Origin: Polyrhizophydium stewartii
Taxonomy: Eukaryota > Chytridiomycota > Chytridiomycetes > Rhizophydiales
Assembly (NCBI GenBank): GCA_027604665.1
Contig: JADGIZ010000006.1
Span: 1-63,937 of the forward strand
DNA length: 63,937 nucleotides
Direction: 5' to 3'
The notes beneath the pieces were generated by a model. It was not told the origin of the DNA, ran no database searches, and was given only the letters and a program-made list of their open reading frames with translations. This document shows, one piece after another, positions 22,461 to 34,293 of this stretch (its first letter is position 1; the number at the start of each line of letters is the position of its first letter). The position numbers and the translations under genes are program-made.

Positions 22461-22753
22461 TCCGAGCATGGCAACCTGCAGGCCCGCGACGGTGTGCAAA
22501 CGACTCAACGCAACATCGGGCAATGCTGTATTTCGATCTGCATGTCCTGTCGTAGCAGAAACGCCTGCAAGTCGCGGCGTCTCGACTCGGGCGTGCGTCT
22601 GTCTCTTCTCATGGCGGCTTTATTCCCAATGCGTGTGCTTGCGCGCACTCTCACACTCGCACTGGCCCGGCTCCCACCACCGCCGATCGAATGTCCTGAG
22701 GACCCCGCAAATAAAGAGCTGCAGCGAGGGCCGAGCGCAGTTTGGAAAGGAAG
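22461..22753. other. Spacer between EAF7 and SOD2
   Basis: 293 bp. It holds an AATAAA at 22710-22715 that may end the EAF7 transcript, only 38 bp ahead of the SOD2 start. Nothing else was recognised. Confidence 0.35.
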
Positions 22754-23872
22754 ATGCTCGTCCGCGCCGCCGCCGCCGCCGCCCGCCCCTCGCTCATCCG
22801 CGCCGCCGCGCTGTCGGCCGCTGTGCGCAGCAAGCACACGCTTCCTGATCTGCCGTACGACTACAACGCGGTGCGTGCCCAGCATGCCCTCGCCGGTGCG
22901 CTGCCCGACGTCTCGGCGTGCCGGCGCAGCCGTCGCGATCTCCCGCCATCTGCCCTGTCGCGCAGAAGCTTGCTTGTGCGCTGACTCCCGCCTCCCTGCC
23001 TGCGCCTGCCTGCGCCCGCCAGCTCGAGCCGTTCATCTCGGGTGAGCCTCGCCCACGTGCCCGCCCGCACTCGCGCTCGTCCCGCCCGCCCGCGTCCGCG
23101 CGCTGCTGGCCGCCACGCACCTTGTGGAGCCGCCGATGGTGCAGCCGCGAACAAGGGTATCCTCGGGATTCTTCCGCCGCCTCGGCCGCACGATCGCCGT
23201 GCCCTGCGTTGCCCCGCGAATCTGGCTGGCGCTGACGCCGGTTGCGCTGCTCTGCCGCCCAGCCGAGATCATGCGGCTGCACCACTCCAAGCACCACCAG
23301 ACGTACGTCACCAACCTCAATGTCGCCGAGGAGAAGCTCCATGACGCCATCGAAAAGAAGGACGTTGCCGCTCAGATTGCCCTGCAGGGTGCCCTAAGGT
23401 TCAACGGCGGCGGCCACATCAACCACAGCATTTTCTGGACCAACCTGGGCTCGCCCAGCTCTGGCGCCGGCGAGATCGGCCAGGGCCCGCTGCTGGCCGC
23501 CATCAAGCGCGACTTTGGGTCGCTCGAGGAATTCCAAAAGTCGTTTGCTGCCCAGGCTGCCGCCGTGCAGGGCAGCGGCTGGGGCTGGCTCGGCTTCAAC
23601 AAGGCGACCGGCCGCCTTGAGATTGCCACGACTGCCAACCAGGATCCTCTGACGGGTATGTGCACGTGTGCCGGCTGTATGCGCTCGCTTTGGATACTGA
23701 ACCGCATTTCGCCCGGGCCGTCCCCCCAGCCCTTGTTCCCCTCCTTGGCGTCGATGTCTGGGAGCACGCCTACTACCTCCAGTACAAGAACGTGCGCCCC
23801 GACTACCTCAAGGCAATCTGGAGCGTCGTGAACTGGAAGAACGTCGAGGAGCGCTTTGCCAAGGCCCAGTAA
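22754..23872 (+). CDS. SOD2: Mitochondrial manganese superoxide dismutase
   Basis: The N-terminus [12 protein letters not shown] is a typical mitochondrial presequence. It precedes [19 protein letters not shown] and [14 protein letters not shown]. Metal ligands are visible: the His of H-H-S-K-H-H, the His of [11 protein letters not shown], and Asp and His of [11 protein letters not shown]. The C-terminal helix reads [11 protein letters not shown]. The enzyme converts superoxide to peroxide in the mitochondrial matrix. Four exons. The second is only 19 nt (23023-23041) and is needed to restore A-L-E-P-F-I-S-A-E-I-M. The start is the ATG at 22754. Confidence 0.93.
23023..23041 (+). other. 19-nt microexon in SOD2
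   Basis: Encodes L-E-P-F-I-S plus one base of the next codon. It is bounded by an AG acceptor and a GTGAGC donor, and the residues are invariant-type in Fe/Mn-SODs. Confidence 0.75.
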
Positions 23873-24091
23873 GCCAAAGCAGCTGAGGCTCGGCTGATGT
23901 GCATGCGCCTCCCTCGTCCCCGAACCCTGCGGCTCATCAGCATCAGGCCATCGCCTCTTCGACCGCCCCTCATTCTTGGCTGTTATTTCAACCTGCCCTC
24001 TTCGCATAACATCCGCCATGGAATGCACCTGCATGCAGTCTGTCCAACCGCCCCGCCAACTCGTGGAAACACCGGTAGTTCATTGAGCACG

Positions 24092-25794
24092 CTAGTGGGT
24101 TGCCTGGCTTTCAGCACCAGAGGGGCTCTGGCCCAGTCCAAGCTGCCGGCAGTGGGCAAAAGCACGCTGCGAGATATTGAGGGGTGCAAAGAGTCTGCCA
24201 ACGAGCGAGTCGCGGCAGAGCGCACGGCTGGCGAAGCCCATGTAGCTGTGCATGACGTCCGGGTAGTCGTCCGAGTGTTTGCTATATCCGCCGTAGCTGC
24301 TGTGCGTCTCGGCGAGAAACGCATTCAGCGAGTCGACGTTGACAAAGGCCTGGTGGCTGCCAAGGATCTGCGCAGTTTTTCGAATCAGCAACCCGACGGC
24401 GGATGGCTTGCGCACCGAGTGCGAGGCGCACCTCGAGAGAGCCGCCAACCCAGAAGGCATAGCATGTATCAGACGGCTTGTTGACGCGGCCATGAAAGCC
24501 CGAATCCTGGCGGTTGATCAGCCACGCCCGAGTGCGCTTGAAGTCCACGGTCGCGCCGTCGCGCAGCTCTCCCATGAGGTAGAGCGATGCGAGCGCGCAG
24601 AATGTCGACCCGCCTTTGAGCAAGCTGGATCAGCAAGTCTGCGAAAGGGCAAAGGCCGACCGGCCGCGAACCTCACCATGCGATTCTTGGCCGGGCGTTT
24701 GCGCGAACCCGTGGTCGTACGTCTTTTGGAGGCGATGCGGTCAGCGGGCAACGGACGATGACCTTGCGTGCAAGCGCACAACACAGATCTCGATTCCCAA
24801 CCTTTGACTTGCGAATGAAGTCGAAGGCCCGGGGGATGTCGACACCGCGCCAGTCGGCAAGGATGAAGCTGATTGCGCAAGCACAAAAGACAAAACGCAT
24901 GTCCCGCTCAGGACTGTCGCAAGAGGCAAAGAAGCTGCGGCACGGACAGCTGCGAGTTAGAATCTGCCCAGCCTCGGAGTTGGATATGCGTCGCGAGTTG
25001 CCTGCCTTCCGTCGGCGTGCTGCAGCGCCGCCAGCGACTTGACGATGGCGTCCTTGTTGACGCGGGACAGGTCGTCGCCCAGCGTGAGCAGAACAACGAG
25101 AGCCGCATAGGTCATGGTGATATGCGAGCCATCGTAGTCGTTGGCGGCGGTTGACTGAGCTGCGTCGTTCAGCACAGGGCAGAATACGCAGCACCACGCA
25201 CGACACCCACGCCTGCGGGGTCGAAGCGAGCGCCGGCAAAGAGCGACCCGCGGAAACCGCAACGGCCGGACTCGGCTGGGTCTGCACTCATAGCGGCCCG
25301 CACGCAGGCCCGCCCGAGTTGCCGCCGCCGCAGCCACCAGCAGCCCGGCAAGGATCCGTGCAAGGCGGGATCAGCTGGTGTCAGGAGTCGCCGGCGTGCG
25401 GGGAGGCGGCTGGGCGGCACCCACGCTTGGCGCTGGGGTGGATCTGCATGGCGTAGGTCCACTCGATCCAGTCTGCACGCTGCGCCTCGGTCGACGACGT
25501 CTCGAGGGCGCCGAGCAGGTCGAGCGCCTGGATGCAGAAGCCCGCGAAAGTCAGGCTGCCGCGCCGGGGGGTGCCCGAGCGCCCGATCTGATCAGCACGG
25601 GCCGCGGATGCGCAGCGCCGCGCGGCGGCGCACCGGCTGGTATCGATGCCTGTGTAGTCGTGCGGAAGCACGCCCAGGTGGCGCTGGAAGTACTTGATGT
25701 CCACGCCCAGCTCGCGGGCCGCCTGGGAAGCCTCGCGCGCCATGGGCAAGCCGAAATCCGCGGGCTCGCGGCCACTTTCCCCCAGCCGCGCCAT
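24092..25794 (-). CDS. PGGT1B: Geranylgeranyltransferase type I subunit beta
   Basis: Minus-strand exons follow the family throughout: K-Y-F-Q-R-H-L-G-V-L-P, A-D-W-I-E-W-T-Y-A-M-Q, C-G-F-R-G-S, Y-D-G-S-H-I-T-M-T-Y-A-A-L, L-G-D-D-L-S-R-V-N-K, D-M-R-F-V-F-C-A-C-A-I, H-G-G-S-T-F-C-A-L-A-S-L-Y-L-M-G-E-L, G-F-H-G-R-V-N-K-P-S-D-T-C-Y-A-F-W-V-G-G and Y-P-D-V-M-H-S-Y-M-G. The zinc ligands Asp and Cys (S-D-T-C-Y) and the late His (V-M-H-S-Y) are all present. With the shared alpha subunit the enzyme adds a C20 prenyl group to CaaL proteins such as Rho and Cdc42; the gene is CDC43 in yeast. At least five introns. The start (25792-25794) is the ATG preceding the first family-like exon; an in-frame ATG lies at 25743. 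Confidence 0.9.
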
Positions 25795-26271
25795 GTCGTT
25801 CCAGTGGTCGTCCAAGAACCAGGCCCAGAACGTGCGTGCCCTGCACCGCCCGGAACCGGCCGGCGCCGCCAAGCGCTTGCGGCACCCTCCCGACTGCCCA
25901 GCGCCGCCCGTGCTTTGTGCTGCCGCCAGCACCTTCACGCCGCCGCGCCAAATGTCGAGCTGGGTGGTGCTGGCGGCAGCCACGGCGCGCACGGGGACGC
26001 CTCGACGGAGACCGCTGCCGCTCGGGATCTCCCTGGACCACCTGCCGCACGTGCTCTGCGAAGCAACCTGCCTCTGGCGGGGTGCTGTTCCCGCCACGGC
26101 TGCTCTGGCAGATGCGCACTTGGGGGTGCTCGCGCTTCACTGCGGCGTGGCCGACAACCCTGGCGAGCAGGGGCCACCCGCCGGCCGATCCGCCGCCCGC
26201 GCTCCGACCCGCAGGCTGACGCCGCCTTTGCACGCAACGTGCTGCCCGCTCGTGGCCCTGTCTACCTGCAG
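25795..26271. other. Divergent spacer between PGGT1B and the class-I myosin
   Basis: About 475 bp. The first coding exon of the myosin should lie here, but I found no ATG exon rich in Lys/Arg as in other fungal myosins-I. A branch CTGACGCC and a CTGCAG acceptor lead into 26272. Confidence 0.4.
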
Positions 26272-29200
26272 GGCGTCGAGGACATGGTCCTCCTCAGCAA
26301 GGTCACCGACGACCAGATCACCGAGAACTTGCGGAAGCGGTGCGTTCCTGGGATGGGTCCCGCTGCTGGCCTCAGCCAGCCCTCTGACGCCCCGGCCGTC
26401 TGCCTCTGCCGCTGGCTTTACATCCTCCGCGGGTCTGTCGGGCGACATCCAGCATTCAGGCCGATCTCATGTTCACGTACATCGGTGCGATCGTATGGCT
26501 CTCTGCGCCACGTTTGTCGGCGGCCGCTGACCCGCCGTGTGTGCGCTGCGTGCGCCGCAACACGCTGCAGGTCCAACGCTCGTCGCAGGTGCAATGGTGT
26601 CTGGAGCCAATCTGCCGCCCGGCATGCGCTGACTTGCCGCTTGGTCGTCGGCAGTCAATCCGTTCAAGAAGCTGCCGTACTTCACAGAAAAGGAGATCGG
26701 TGCGGCACAGCGCCGACGGCAAGCGAGCGACCAGCACTGATGGCTGACTGCTGGTACAGAGACGTACCATGGATCCGCGGCGTACGAGCACCCGCCGCAC
26801 ATCTATGCTCTCGCCGACAAGATGTGCGCTTGGCATGCCCGGCAATCTCCCCTGCTTCACTGGCTCACATGCCCAATGCGACAGGTTTCAGAACATGATC
26901 ACCGACGAGGAGAACCAGTGTGTCATCATCAGCGGAGAGAGTGGCGCAGGTGCTTTGCTGCGTGTTTTGCGTCGCAAGTCTCGCAGGCGCTGACACCAAC
27001 GTAGGCAAAACCGAGTCAGCCAAGCTCATCATGTGAGCTGCATCACCAAAGACTCGGCTCTTTCTCGCGCCTTAAATCTGACAGCGAATACCAGGAACTA
27101 CATCGCGGCTGTCTCGAGCAAAGGTGGCGCATCGACCGCAAACGTTGTCGAAGAGGTCAAGCGCATCATCCTCGAGTCCAACCCGCTTCTCGAGTCCTTT
27201 GGAAATGCCAAGACGCTCCGAAACAACAACTCATCCCGCTTTGTAAGTTGTGCGGTCATTCAATGACACATCCTACTGATTGCTGATACTGAGTCCTGCT
27301 CTTCAGGGCAAGTACTTTGAGATCAACTTCACCAAGAGTGGCTCGCCCATGGGAGGCAAGATCTCCAACTTCCTGCTCGAAAAGGTGCGCTCGCTGCTGT
27401 TGCTGCTGCTGCCGATATCTAAATGGCGCGGCGGCCGCCGCAGTCTTTCTTATCGTAGGTCAATGGCGAACTTTTTTGCGCTGACGCCTCGCCGGCGTCC
27501 CGCCGGTGCCTGTTGCGTTCCGTCGGCAGTCGCGCGTCGTCGGTCCGGGCAAGGGCGAGCGCAACTTCCACATCTTCTATCAGATGACCAAATCTGCCTC
27601 GGCCAGCGACAAGGAGCAGTTTGGCATGATGGATCCACAGTACTTTCACTATCTCAAAATGAGTGGCGAGTACAGCGCCGACGGCATCAACGACCAGGAC
27701 GAGTACCGCGACATGAAGGCTGCGATGAACGTCTGCCAGATCTCTCCTGCCGATCAGCACGCGATTCTCAGCATTGTCGCCGGCATCTTGCATCTTGGCA
27801 ACATTGACTTTCTCGAAGGCGAGGCGGCCGGAACCGCCGTCATCCGCGACCCCGCCACTCTCGAGTTTCCCGCCTACTTGTTTGTAAGCTGCCTGCAGAT
27901 TCAAGAGCGTAGACGATGCTCGAGTCGATTCTTGCGTTAACTTTTTATTTCTACTTCAGGGCATCTCTGTCGAGGAGTTGCAGAACAAGATGCTCAGGTG
28001 CGAGAAGCTCTGCTGAACGCTTGCTTGCAGATGCTGACATCTGCGCCACGTCGCGTCGCGTGTGCATAGCCGCGTCATGCGCACAGGCGGCATCGGATCG
28101 CGCCGTGGCTCAATGTACAACGTGCCGCTCAACGTCGAGCAAGCCCAGGGCACGCGTGATGCTCTCGCCAAGGCAAGTCGGGCCGCCGTACTCGAGTGCT
28201 TATGTGCGGCCCAACCTAACCCGAACCTTGACCTCGCCATGCGGCCTCGGATCGGCGACTCAGGCGCTCTACAGCCGCATGTTCGACTGGATCGTGCAGG
28301 CCGTCAACGCCGCCATGGCCAACCTGGCCAGAAACCTGGGCCAAGCGTCCATTCTCTGTCTCGGAGTCCTGGACATTTTTGGTTTCGAGGTGCGCTGAAT
28401 TACCTGGGACACCGGAAGCAATTGTATGCTGACTTTGCTCCCAACACACCGTCTCTCGGCTCGGCATACAAAGATCTTCGAGGTTTGGCAGCATGGCTGC
28501 AGTCGAATCGTCGCCACGTCGGGCCGCTGACTGGGCTCGGCCCTTGATCCAGAAAAACGGCTTTGAGCAGTTCTGCATCAACTATGTCAACGAGCGCCTG
28601 CAGCAGATCTTCATTGAGCTGACTCTCAAGTCCGAGCAAGAGGAGTACCAGCGCGAGGGAATCAAGTGGACCCCGATCGACTACTTCAACAACAAGATTG
28701 TCGTTGACCTGATTGAAAGCAAGGTCGGGCAGCCTATGCAAGGCTTGCATCTGGCGACTGCTTGCCGACTGCTCACGTTGTGGAGTGCAGAAACCACCCG
28801 GCGTTATGGCCATCCTCGACGACGTCTGCTTCACGATGCATGCTGTGACCGAGGGCGCCGATGTCAAGTTCTTGCAGAAGCTGGACGGGGCCGTGCGCGG
28901 CCACAAGCACTACCAAGGCAACCAGTCGCAGTTCATCATTCACCACTATGCTGGGTCTGTCACATACGACTGCGACGGATTCACAGAGGCCAACAAGGAC
29001 ACGCTTTTCAAGGACTTGATTCAGCTCATGCAGGGCACCACAAGGTGACCCACGCCCCCTCCCCCCTGACACTGCCGTTTGTCTCGCAAGCACCGTCATA
29101 CTTACAACAGCAGCAGCCCGTTCATCCGCACGCTGTTTCCCGAGGAGATCGATGACTCGGACAAAAAGCGCCCGACGACTGTTTCGTTCAAGATCAAGGT

Positions 29201-31443
29201 GATTCCTTTGATCATCTTGGCGCAGCAAATTTGGGAGCGAGACTTGCTGATACGCAGACTTTTGCCAGAACCAAACCCAAGAGCTCGTCGATACCTTGAT
29301 GCGCTGCGTTCCGTCCTATGTTCGTTGCATCAAGCCCAACGAGACTAAGCGCGCCAAGGACTGGGACTCCAAGCGCGTCGAGCATCAAGTGCGGTATCTC
29401 AACCTGAAAGAGAACATCAAAGTCCGGTGCGTTGGGCTTGGCGCGGCGCGTCATTTGGTCGACGCAATGCACATGGCAAGCAGCATGCCCTGCGCGCTGA
29501 CTTGCTGCAAACAGTCGTGCAGGCTTCTGCTACCGCAACACCTTTGACAAGTTTCTGCGTCGGTGCGTTTTGCGCCGGAGCCGCCTTGCTGCCTGCAAAA
29601 CGCGGTCGCTGACGCTTGTGTTCGCAGCTTCGCGATCCTCACCCGCGAGACATTCCCGTCGTGGCGCGGGTCTGCGCAGGATGGCATCGCCCACATCATG
29701 AACTCGGTCAACATGGATCACCAGGAATGGCAGCTTGGTACAAGCAAGGTCTTCATCAAGTCGCCAGAGTCGCTTTTCCTTCTCGAGGAGCAGCGCGATC
29801 GCAAGTACCACCACTACGCCAAGGTTATCCAGCGCGCCTATCGCCGCTGGAAAAGTCGCAAGTACTTCCTCGAGATGCGCAAGAAGGCCGCCGATGTCAT
29901 GCTCAACAACAAGGAACGCAAGCGCTTCAGTCTCAACCGCGAGTTCCTCGGCGACTATCTCAATTTCCTCGACAACCCAATTCTCAAGAGCCTTGTTGGT
30001 GAGCAGTGACTTGTGATTGCTAGCCAGGTTTCGCGGCGCTGACGGCGGATTGCTGCGTCTGCGCGCAGGCAAGGACGTCAAGGCGGCATTCGCGGACGTG
30101 GTCACCAAGTACGATCGCAAGTTTGTGCCCACACAGCGCGAGCTTGTCCTCTCCGACGCACACCTGTTCCTGATTGGCGCCGAGAAGGAGAAGAACGGGC
30201 CAAACAAAGGCAAGTTTGTCAAAGTCGTCAAGCGCAAGATCCCGCTCGGCGACATCTCCGGCATCTCTGTCAGGTAGGCGCGCGTGTCCCAGAGTTGGAA
30301 TCTCCCTCTGCTCACCTCTTCTGCTTCCACCACTCAGCACAAAGTGCGACGACTTTTTCGTCATCCATGTTGCATCAGACTACGACAACGTCTTTGAGAA
30401 CGTTCTCAAGACAGAGCTGATTACCGTGCTCGGGTAAGCTTGACAGCCGATGCGTGCGGACCTGCTTAAGGCGAACACTAAACTGGACGGCATGCAGCGA
30501 AAAGTACCAGATCGCAACCGGCCGCAAGCTTCAAATTAACTTTACAGACTCGTGCGTGCTGGCCCGCACAGCCGCTCGCATTGGCACATGCTGACGGCCC
30601 AGCTGCCACGAATTCTCGCTTGCAGAATCAAGTATACGGTCAAAAAGACGACCTGGCAGAGCGGCGGCGTCTTTGAGCTCCGCTTTGCGGCCAATCCGGG
30701 CGTCAAGTTCCCGACCGCCAAGCACAACGGCAAGGTCACGGATATTCATGTCCAGCCAGGCCTGCCCAAGGACTCTCGCCCGTCTGCGCGCACGCTTTTC
30801 AGCAGCGGCACCAAGCAGGCGCCGCGATCGAGCGCTGGTCAGCGCCAGCCGTATGGCCAGCCGCAGCAGGCAGCAGCGAGCCAGTTCCGGCCGCCGAACC
30901 CGGCCTTCCAGGCGGCTGCCGCACAAAGCACCTCTCCGCCGCAGGCTCGCGTGCCCATCCAGACGCAGTCGACTGTGCAGTCGTCCGTGAGCCAGCGTGC
31001 GGCGGCGTTGTCGGCGAGCCAGACCGGCGGATCGGTCGGCTCGCTTGGATCCGCCAACAACCTGGCTGCCGCGGCGGCGGCCAAGAAGAAGCCCGTGCCT
31101 CCGCCGCCGCCCGCAAAGAAGGTCCCCCGCTGCAAGGCTCTTTATGTGCGTTCTCGCTGCGAAGTTGTGCCATGCACGCTCCGTCTGGCTCTGGTTGCTG
31201 ACGGCATGCTCGTACCGCAGAACTACGATGCCAGCGAGGCCGACGAGCTGTCATTCAAGGCTGGCGACATCATCACGATCACGGCCAAGGATGACCCCGG
31301 CTGGTGGACCGGCACGCTTGGCGGTCGCTCCGGCCTGTTCCCCTCAAATGTGCGTGCCAAAGCACCACCGCTCACGGGGGGTGTGTCGAGTGCGACTGCC
31401 GCTGACACAGCACTTTTGATCACAGTATGTCCAGGATATCTGA
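26272..31443 (+). CDS. MYO1: Class-I myosin (motor, IQ, TH1, Pro-rich, SH3)
   Basis: A long-tailed myosin-I for actin-based endocytosis at the cell cortex. The motor starts [11 protein letters not shown]. The P-loop G-E-S-G-A-G-K-T is split by the intron at 26950-27004. N-N-S-S-R-F-G-K-Y, L-D-I-F-G-F-E and R-C-I-K-P-N-E-T follow. The TEDS-rule Ser lies in R-R-G-S-M-Y-N (28110-28112), the site PAK-type kinases phosphorylate. One IQ motif (V-I-Q-R-A-Y-R-R-W), a TH1 lipid-binding tail, a Pro/Ala/Gln-rich linker and an SH3 domain (A-L-Y-N-Y-D-A ... L-F-P-S-N-Y-V-Q-D-I) complete it. Translation ends right after the SH3. More than 15 introns, one flanking an 18-nt exon. The first coding exon is unresolved. 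Confidence 0.93.
26571..26588 (+). other. 18-nt microexon in the myosin-I motor domain
   Basis: Joins Y-I-G to V-N-P-F-K-K by supplying P-T-L-V-A. The result matches the invariant motor segment YIGxxLVxVNPF. It lies between a CTGCAG acceptor and a GTGCAA donor. Confidence 0.75.
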
Positions 31444-31672
31444 TCCAATGCCGGGCCGCAGCCTGCTCGGCGATCCGACACGTCCCGATCTCATCGCCTT
31501 CACCGCTGCTCACACAGTGCTGGTCCCGGCTTTCCGCGCTGGCCTTCATTTCTTGTCCGTTTGGCGCTTCTTTGCGTCCTGCGCCGTTGGCGGCGAAGGG
31601 AAAGAGTAAATCCGAGTGGTGCATCGCGACAAGCGAGGGTCTCATGTCAGCATGCAGCTATAATGCAATCCA

Positions 31673-32929
31673 TCAGCGGCGGACCAGCCAAATCAAGTCG
31701 CCTACCTCGGCAACCGCCTGCCGGATCAGCTGCGTGATTTCGGCCGACTTGACTGCGGCAATGCTTGCGCAGAGCATGACCTGGTCTGGGGAAACTGGCG
31801 TGCCGCCGGCCTTGCTGAGTGTGCACAGCTCGCGGTGTATGTTGACCACAAACGTCATGCTGCCATCCATGACCTGCTCTTCAAGCAGCAGCGGGTCGAC
31901 AACCTGGTGCTCGCTGCGCACCAGTATCAGCCAAAGCAAGCGCTCGCCAGAGTCCGGGGCGGCCGACCGCTCCTTACCCGTCGTTGAAGCAGGCAAATGT
32001 GACACACACGGGAATGTGGTGGACGCTCAGCGCGATGGGGTTCTTTTCCTCGGCAGTGTGCTGCGCAGGCAGCCGCGGTCAGATGCGAGAGCGCCGCTGG
32101 CACCGAGCGGGGCGACAGGCCCGCCAGCAACTCACAATCGTGACATCTTCGCCAATGACGGTGACGTCTGGCCGTCGAAAGTGAAGCAGCGCACACATGG
32201 CAGCCATGCAGGCGCAGTCAAGCAGGTTGCCCTCGTGGTCCAGCACGCGGGTGTCGACGCGGATAGCCCAGACCTGCCAAAGCGTCAGCGCGCTGCCGAT
32301 ACGCCTGGAAAGCCCCCGCGGCCGTGATCCAGATCCAGGCCGGGCTGCACCTTCTCGCCGGCGACAATGCACAGGCCTTCGGTGTCGACGGCGCGTGCCC
32401 TGCGGAGCGCCTTCTCAAGCATGCGGCTGACCATGACCTCCTCCTCGCTTATCCTGTCAAACTCGAACGCCGGCGACGCCATTGGACTGAACTCGGTGTT
32501 GAAGTGCAGCACGCCGTCCGTCGGGTTGCCCGCCGACGGCCGGACGATTTCGCACGACACCGAGGCCATGACTCTGCTCGCGGCGGACGGCCGGCGCAGG
32601 AACAGATGCGCAACGCAGCGCCAGGTGGGCAGAGATGCATGCCGCGGCAGGCGCGGCGGGCACCGGGTCGCAGCGAGCCGTGCGCGGTGCGGTGGTAGGC
32701 GAGCACGTCCATCAGCGCCGCGCCAGCAGAGCCGGTTGGCCAAAGCGACAGCCAAGAGCCGTCACCTTGTCTTGCCAAGCTGGACCTGTGCGTATCCAAG
32801 CTCGGGCCCCAGTACGATCTTTATGCTGCGCACGCTGTTGTGCGCGCGGCCGTCGACACGCAGGCCCTCTGCCACGGCCTTGGACACGAACTCGCGCTCG
32901 TTGTTGGACGGCTCGGTCTCTCGCACCAT
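31673..32929 (-). CDS. RRP45: Exosome subunit RRP45 (EXOSC9), RNase PH-fold
   Basis: Four minus-strand exons: N-N-E-R-E-F-V-S-K-A with L-R-V-D-G-R and Q-V-Q-L-G-K-T; S-V-S-C-E-I-V-R-P with F-N-T-E-F-S-P-M-A-S-P-A-F-E and C-I-V-A-G-E-K-V; W-A-I-R-V-D-T-R-V-L-D-H-E-G-N and H-F-R-R-P-D-V-T-V; then E-E-Q-V-M-D-G-S-M-T-F-V-V-N and the C-terminal helix. This is the RRP45 pattern throughout. It is one of six RNase PH-like ring subunits of the RNA exosome; in eukaryotes the ring is catalytically inactive and threads RNA to Rrp44/Rrp6. The protein lacks the long C-terminal extension of the human subunit. The start at 32929 gives M-V-R-E-T-E-P; an in-frame ATG at 32962 is the alternative. Confidence 0.9.
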
Positions 32930-32993
32930 TTGGGAAAAATCAATCCGTGTTTGGAGGGGCATCGACGCCGATCGGCCGCACACCGAGGCGGCG

Positions 32994-34179
32994 CTACAGC
33001 CGCAGCAGCCGGCCAGATGCCTCGGCAATTGCATCGTCGTGCGTAACTTGCGAGCTCGGAATGCCGCCACCACCTCCGGTCTCATCGTCGCGGTCGTCCT
33101 CGGTGGGCGTCGCGAGCGCGAGAAACAGCCGCTTGCGGATCTCGAGCGCGCTGGTGCTCGTCGTCAGCCGTCGATGTGCGCGTGAGGCGCATGCCACTCT
33201 TGCGAGAATGCGTTACGCCACTCACGGGTCGCGGCTCTCGAGAAGAAACGCTGTGGCCATGAGTCCATGCAAATCCTGACGCAGGATTGACCTTTGCGCC
33301 ATGTTCGAGAAACGGTGCTTCAGACGACGCAGATATTCTACCCAAGCCGGCGCGGTCAGACAGAGCTGCTGGCCTCGATTTTGTCTGTAATCATCATATG
33401 CACCTTCCATGAAAGCGTGATACACAACAAGTTCGGTGAAATCGTCAAATGACACGACGCTGTCCCTGTCAAGATGCACTTCTGTCACTTTGGCAAGCGA
33501 GGCACGAACTCGCTCGTCGCTGCTGCTCTTCAGGTTGAGTGAGCTTGACCCCTTGCTTCGCAAGACCGCTACGCTTTGACTTACCCACAGAAAAACGACA
33601 GGAACTTCTTGCAGTCTTTTGCCAGAAGCGCGCGCTCTGCAAGCGGACATGGTCAGTGCTCTTGTAGACCAGCTCTGACCTTCCGGCGATCCACTCCACC
33701 AGGCGTGACGAGGATCTCGAACGCAGACCCGATGCGGTCCATCGCGCCCAAAGTGCGCCAGTCAGCAGACAGGACATGCTTGTACGCGAGAAGGGTTGCA
33801 GCGGATCCATGAGCCGCATTGAAAAAGCTGCAATCGATCCAGTTGCCGTTGTTGTCGTGCGGTGCGGATCGCACGCAGGCGGAGGGGTTGTGACCGTCAA
33901 AGAACCAGAAGTGGCGGTTGCAGCAGCCACGCGTCATCGTGTAACGACCGTGCGTCAGCTGGGCATGCGCCATGAGCGACAAACAAGCCACCCCGCGCAC
34001 TCACTACTCGGAGAGGAATGCAACCGAGTCGTCGGGACGCAGATCAAGCAGTGCGGCGACCGCGACGGGGATGTGGGCGGCAATGCCCGACTTTGCTGCC
34101 ACCATAGGCAGTTAGAGCCTGTTGGTATCTTCACTGCGCCTGCCTCCGTAGACGACCAACCAGCGAGATCTTGCGCCAT
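32994..34179 (-). CDS. TPGS1: TPGS1-like tubulin polyglutamylase complex subunit
   Basis: After a short first exon (M-A-Q-D-L-A-G-W-S-S) the next gives G-I-A-A-H-I-P-V-A-V-A-A-L-L-D-L-R-P-D-D-S-V-A-F-L-S-E-Y-F. This is very like the docking segment of TPGS1 (LEARPEDPIAFLAHYF). Then comes A-Y-K-H-V-L-S-A-D-W ... A-F-E-I-L, parallel to the family's following helices. Another exon reads A-L-L-A-K-D-C-K-K-F-L-S-F-F-C. A later one reads S-S-D-E-R-V-R-A-S-L-A-K-V and S-F-D-D-F-T-E-L-V-V-Y-H-A-F. The last exon ends S-G-R-L-L-R-L. TPGS1 scaffolds the TTLL1 polyglutamylase that modifies axonemal and basal-body tubulin. It begins 114 bp from the divergent QCR9 start and ends 64 bp before the RRP45 start. 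Family call is moderate; splice sites are inferred. Confidence 0.6.
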
Positions 34180-34293
34180 GGCGGTGAGGCGACGTGCCTG
34201 CTCTCGTCGTGATATCGCCCGAGCGCTGCGCCCGTTTCTGGCGCGACGCCTCGTCGGCCCTGACTGCCTGAAACGTTTGCTACTGAAATCAGC

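Noticed and set aside
24092..25794. Farnesyltransferase beta subunit instead of geranylgeranyltransferase I beta
   Set aside because: The segments HVLPxxYxxxDTSR, GDDLSRVNK and HGRVNKPSDTCY follow the GGTase-I subunit rather than the farnesyl enzyme.
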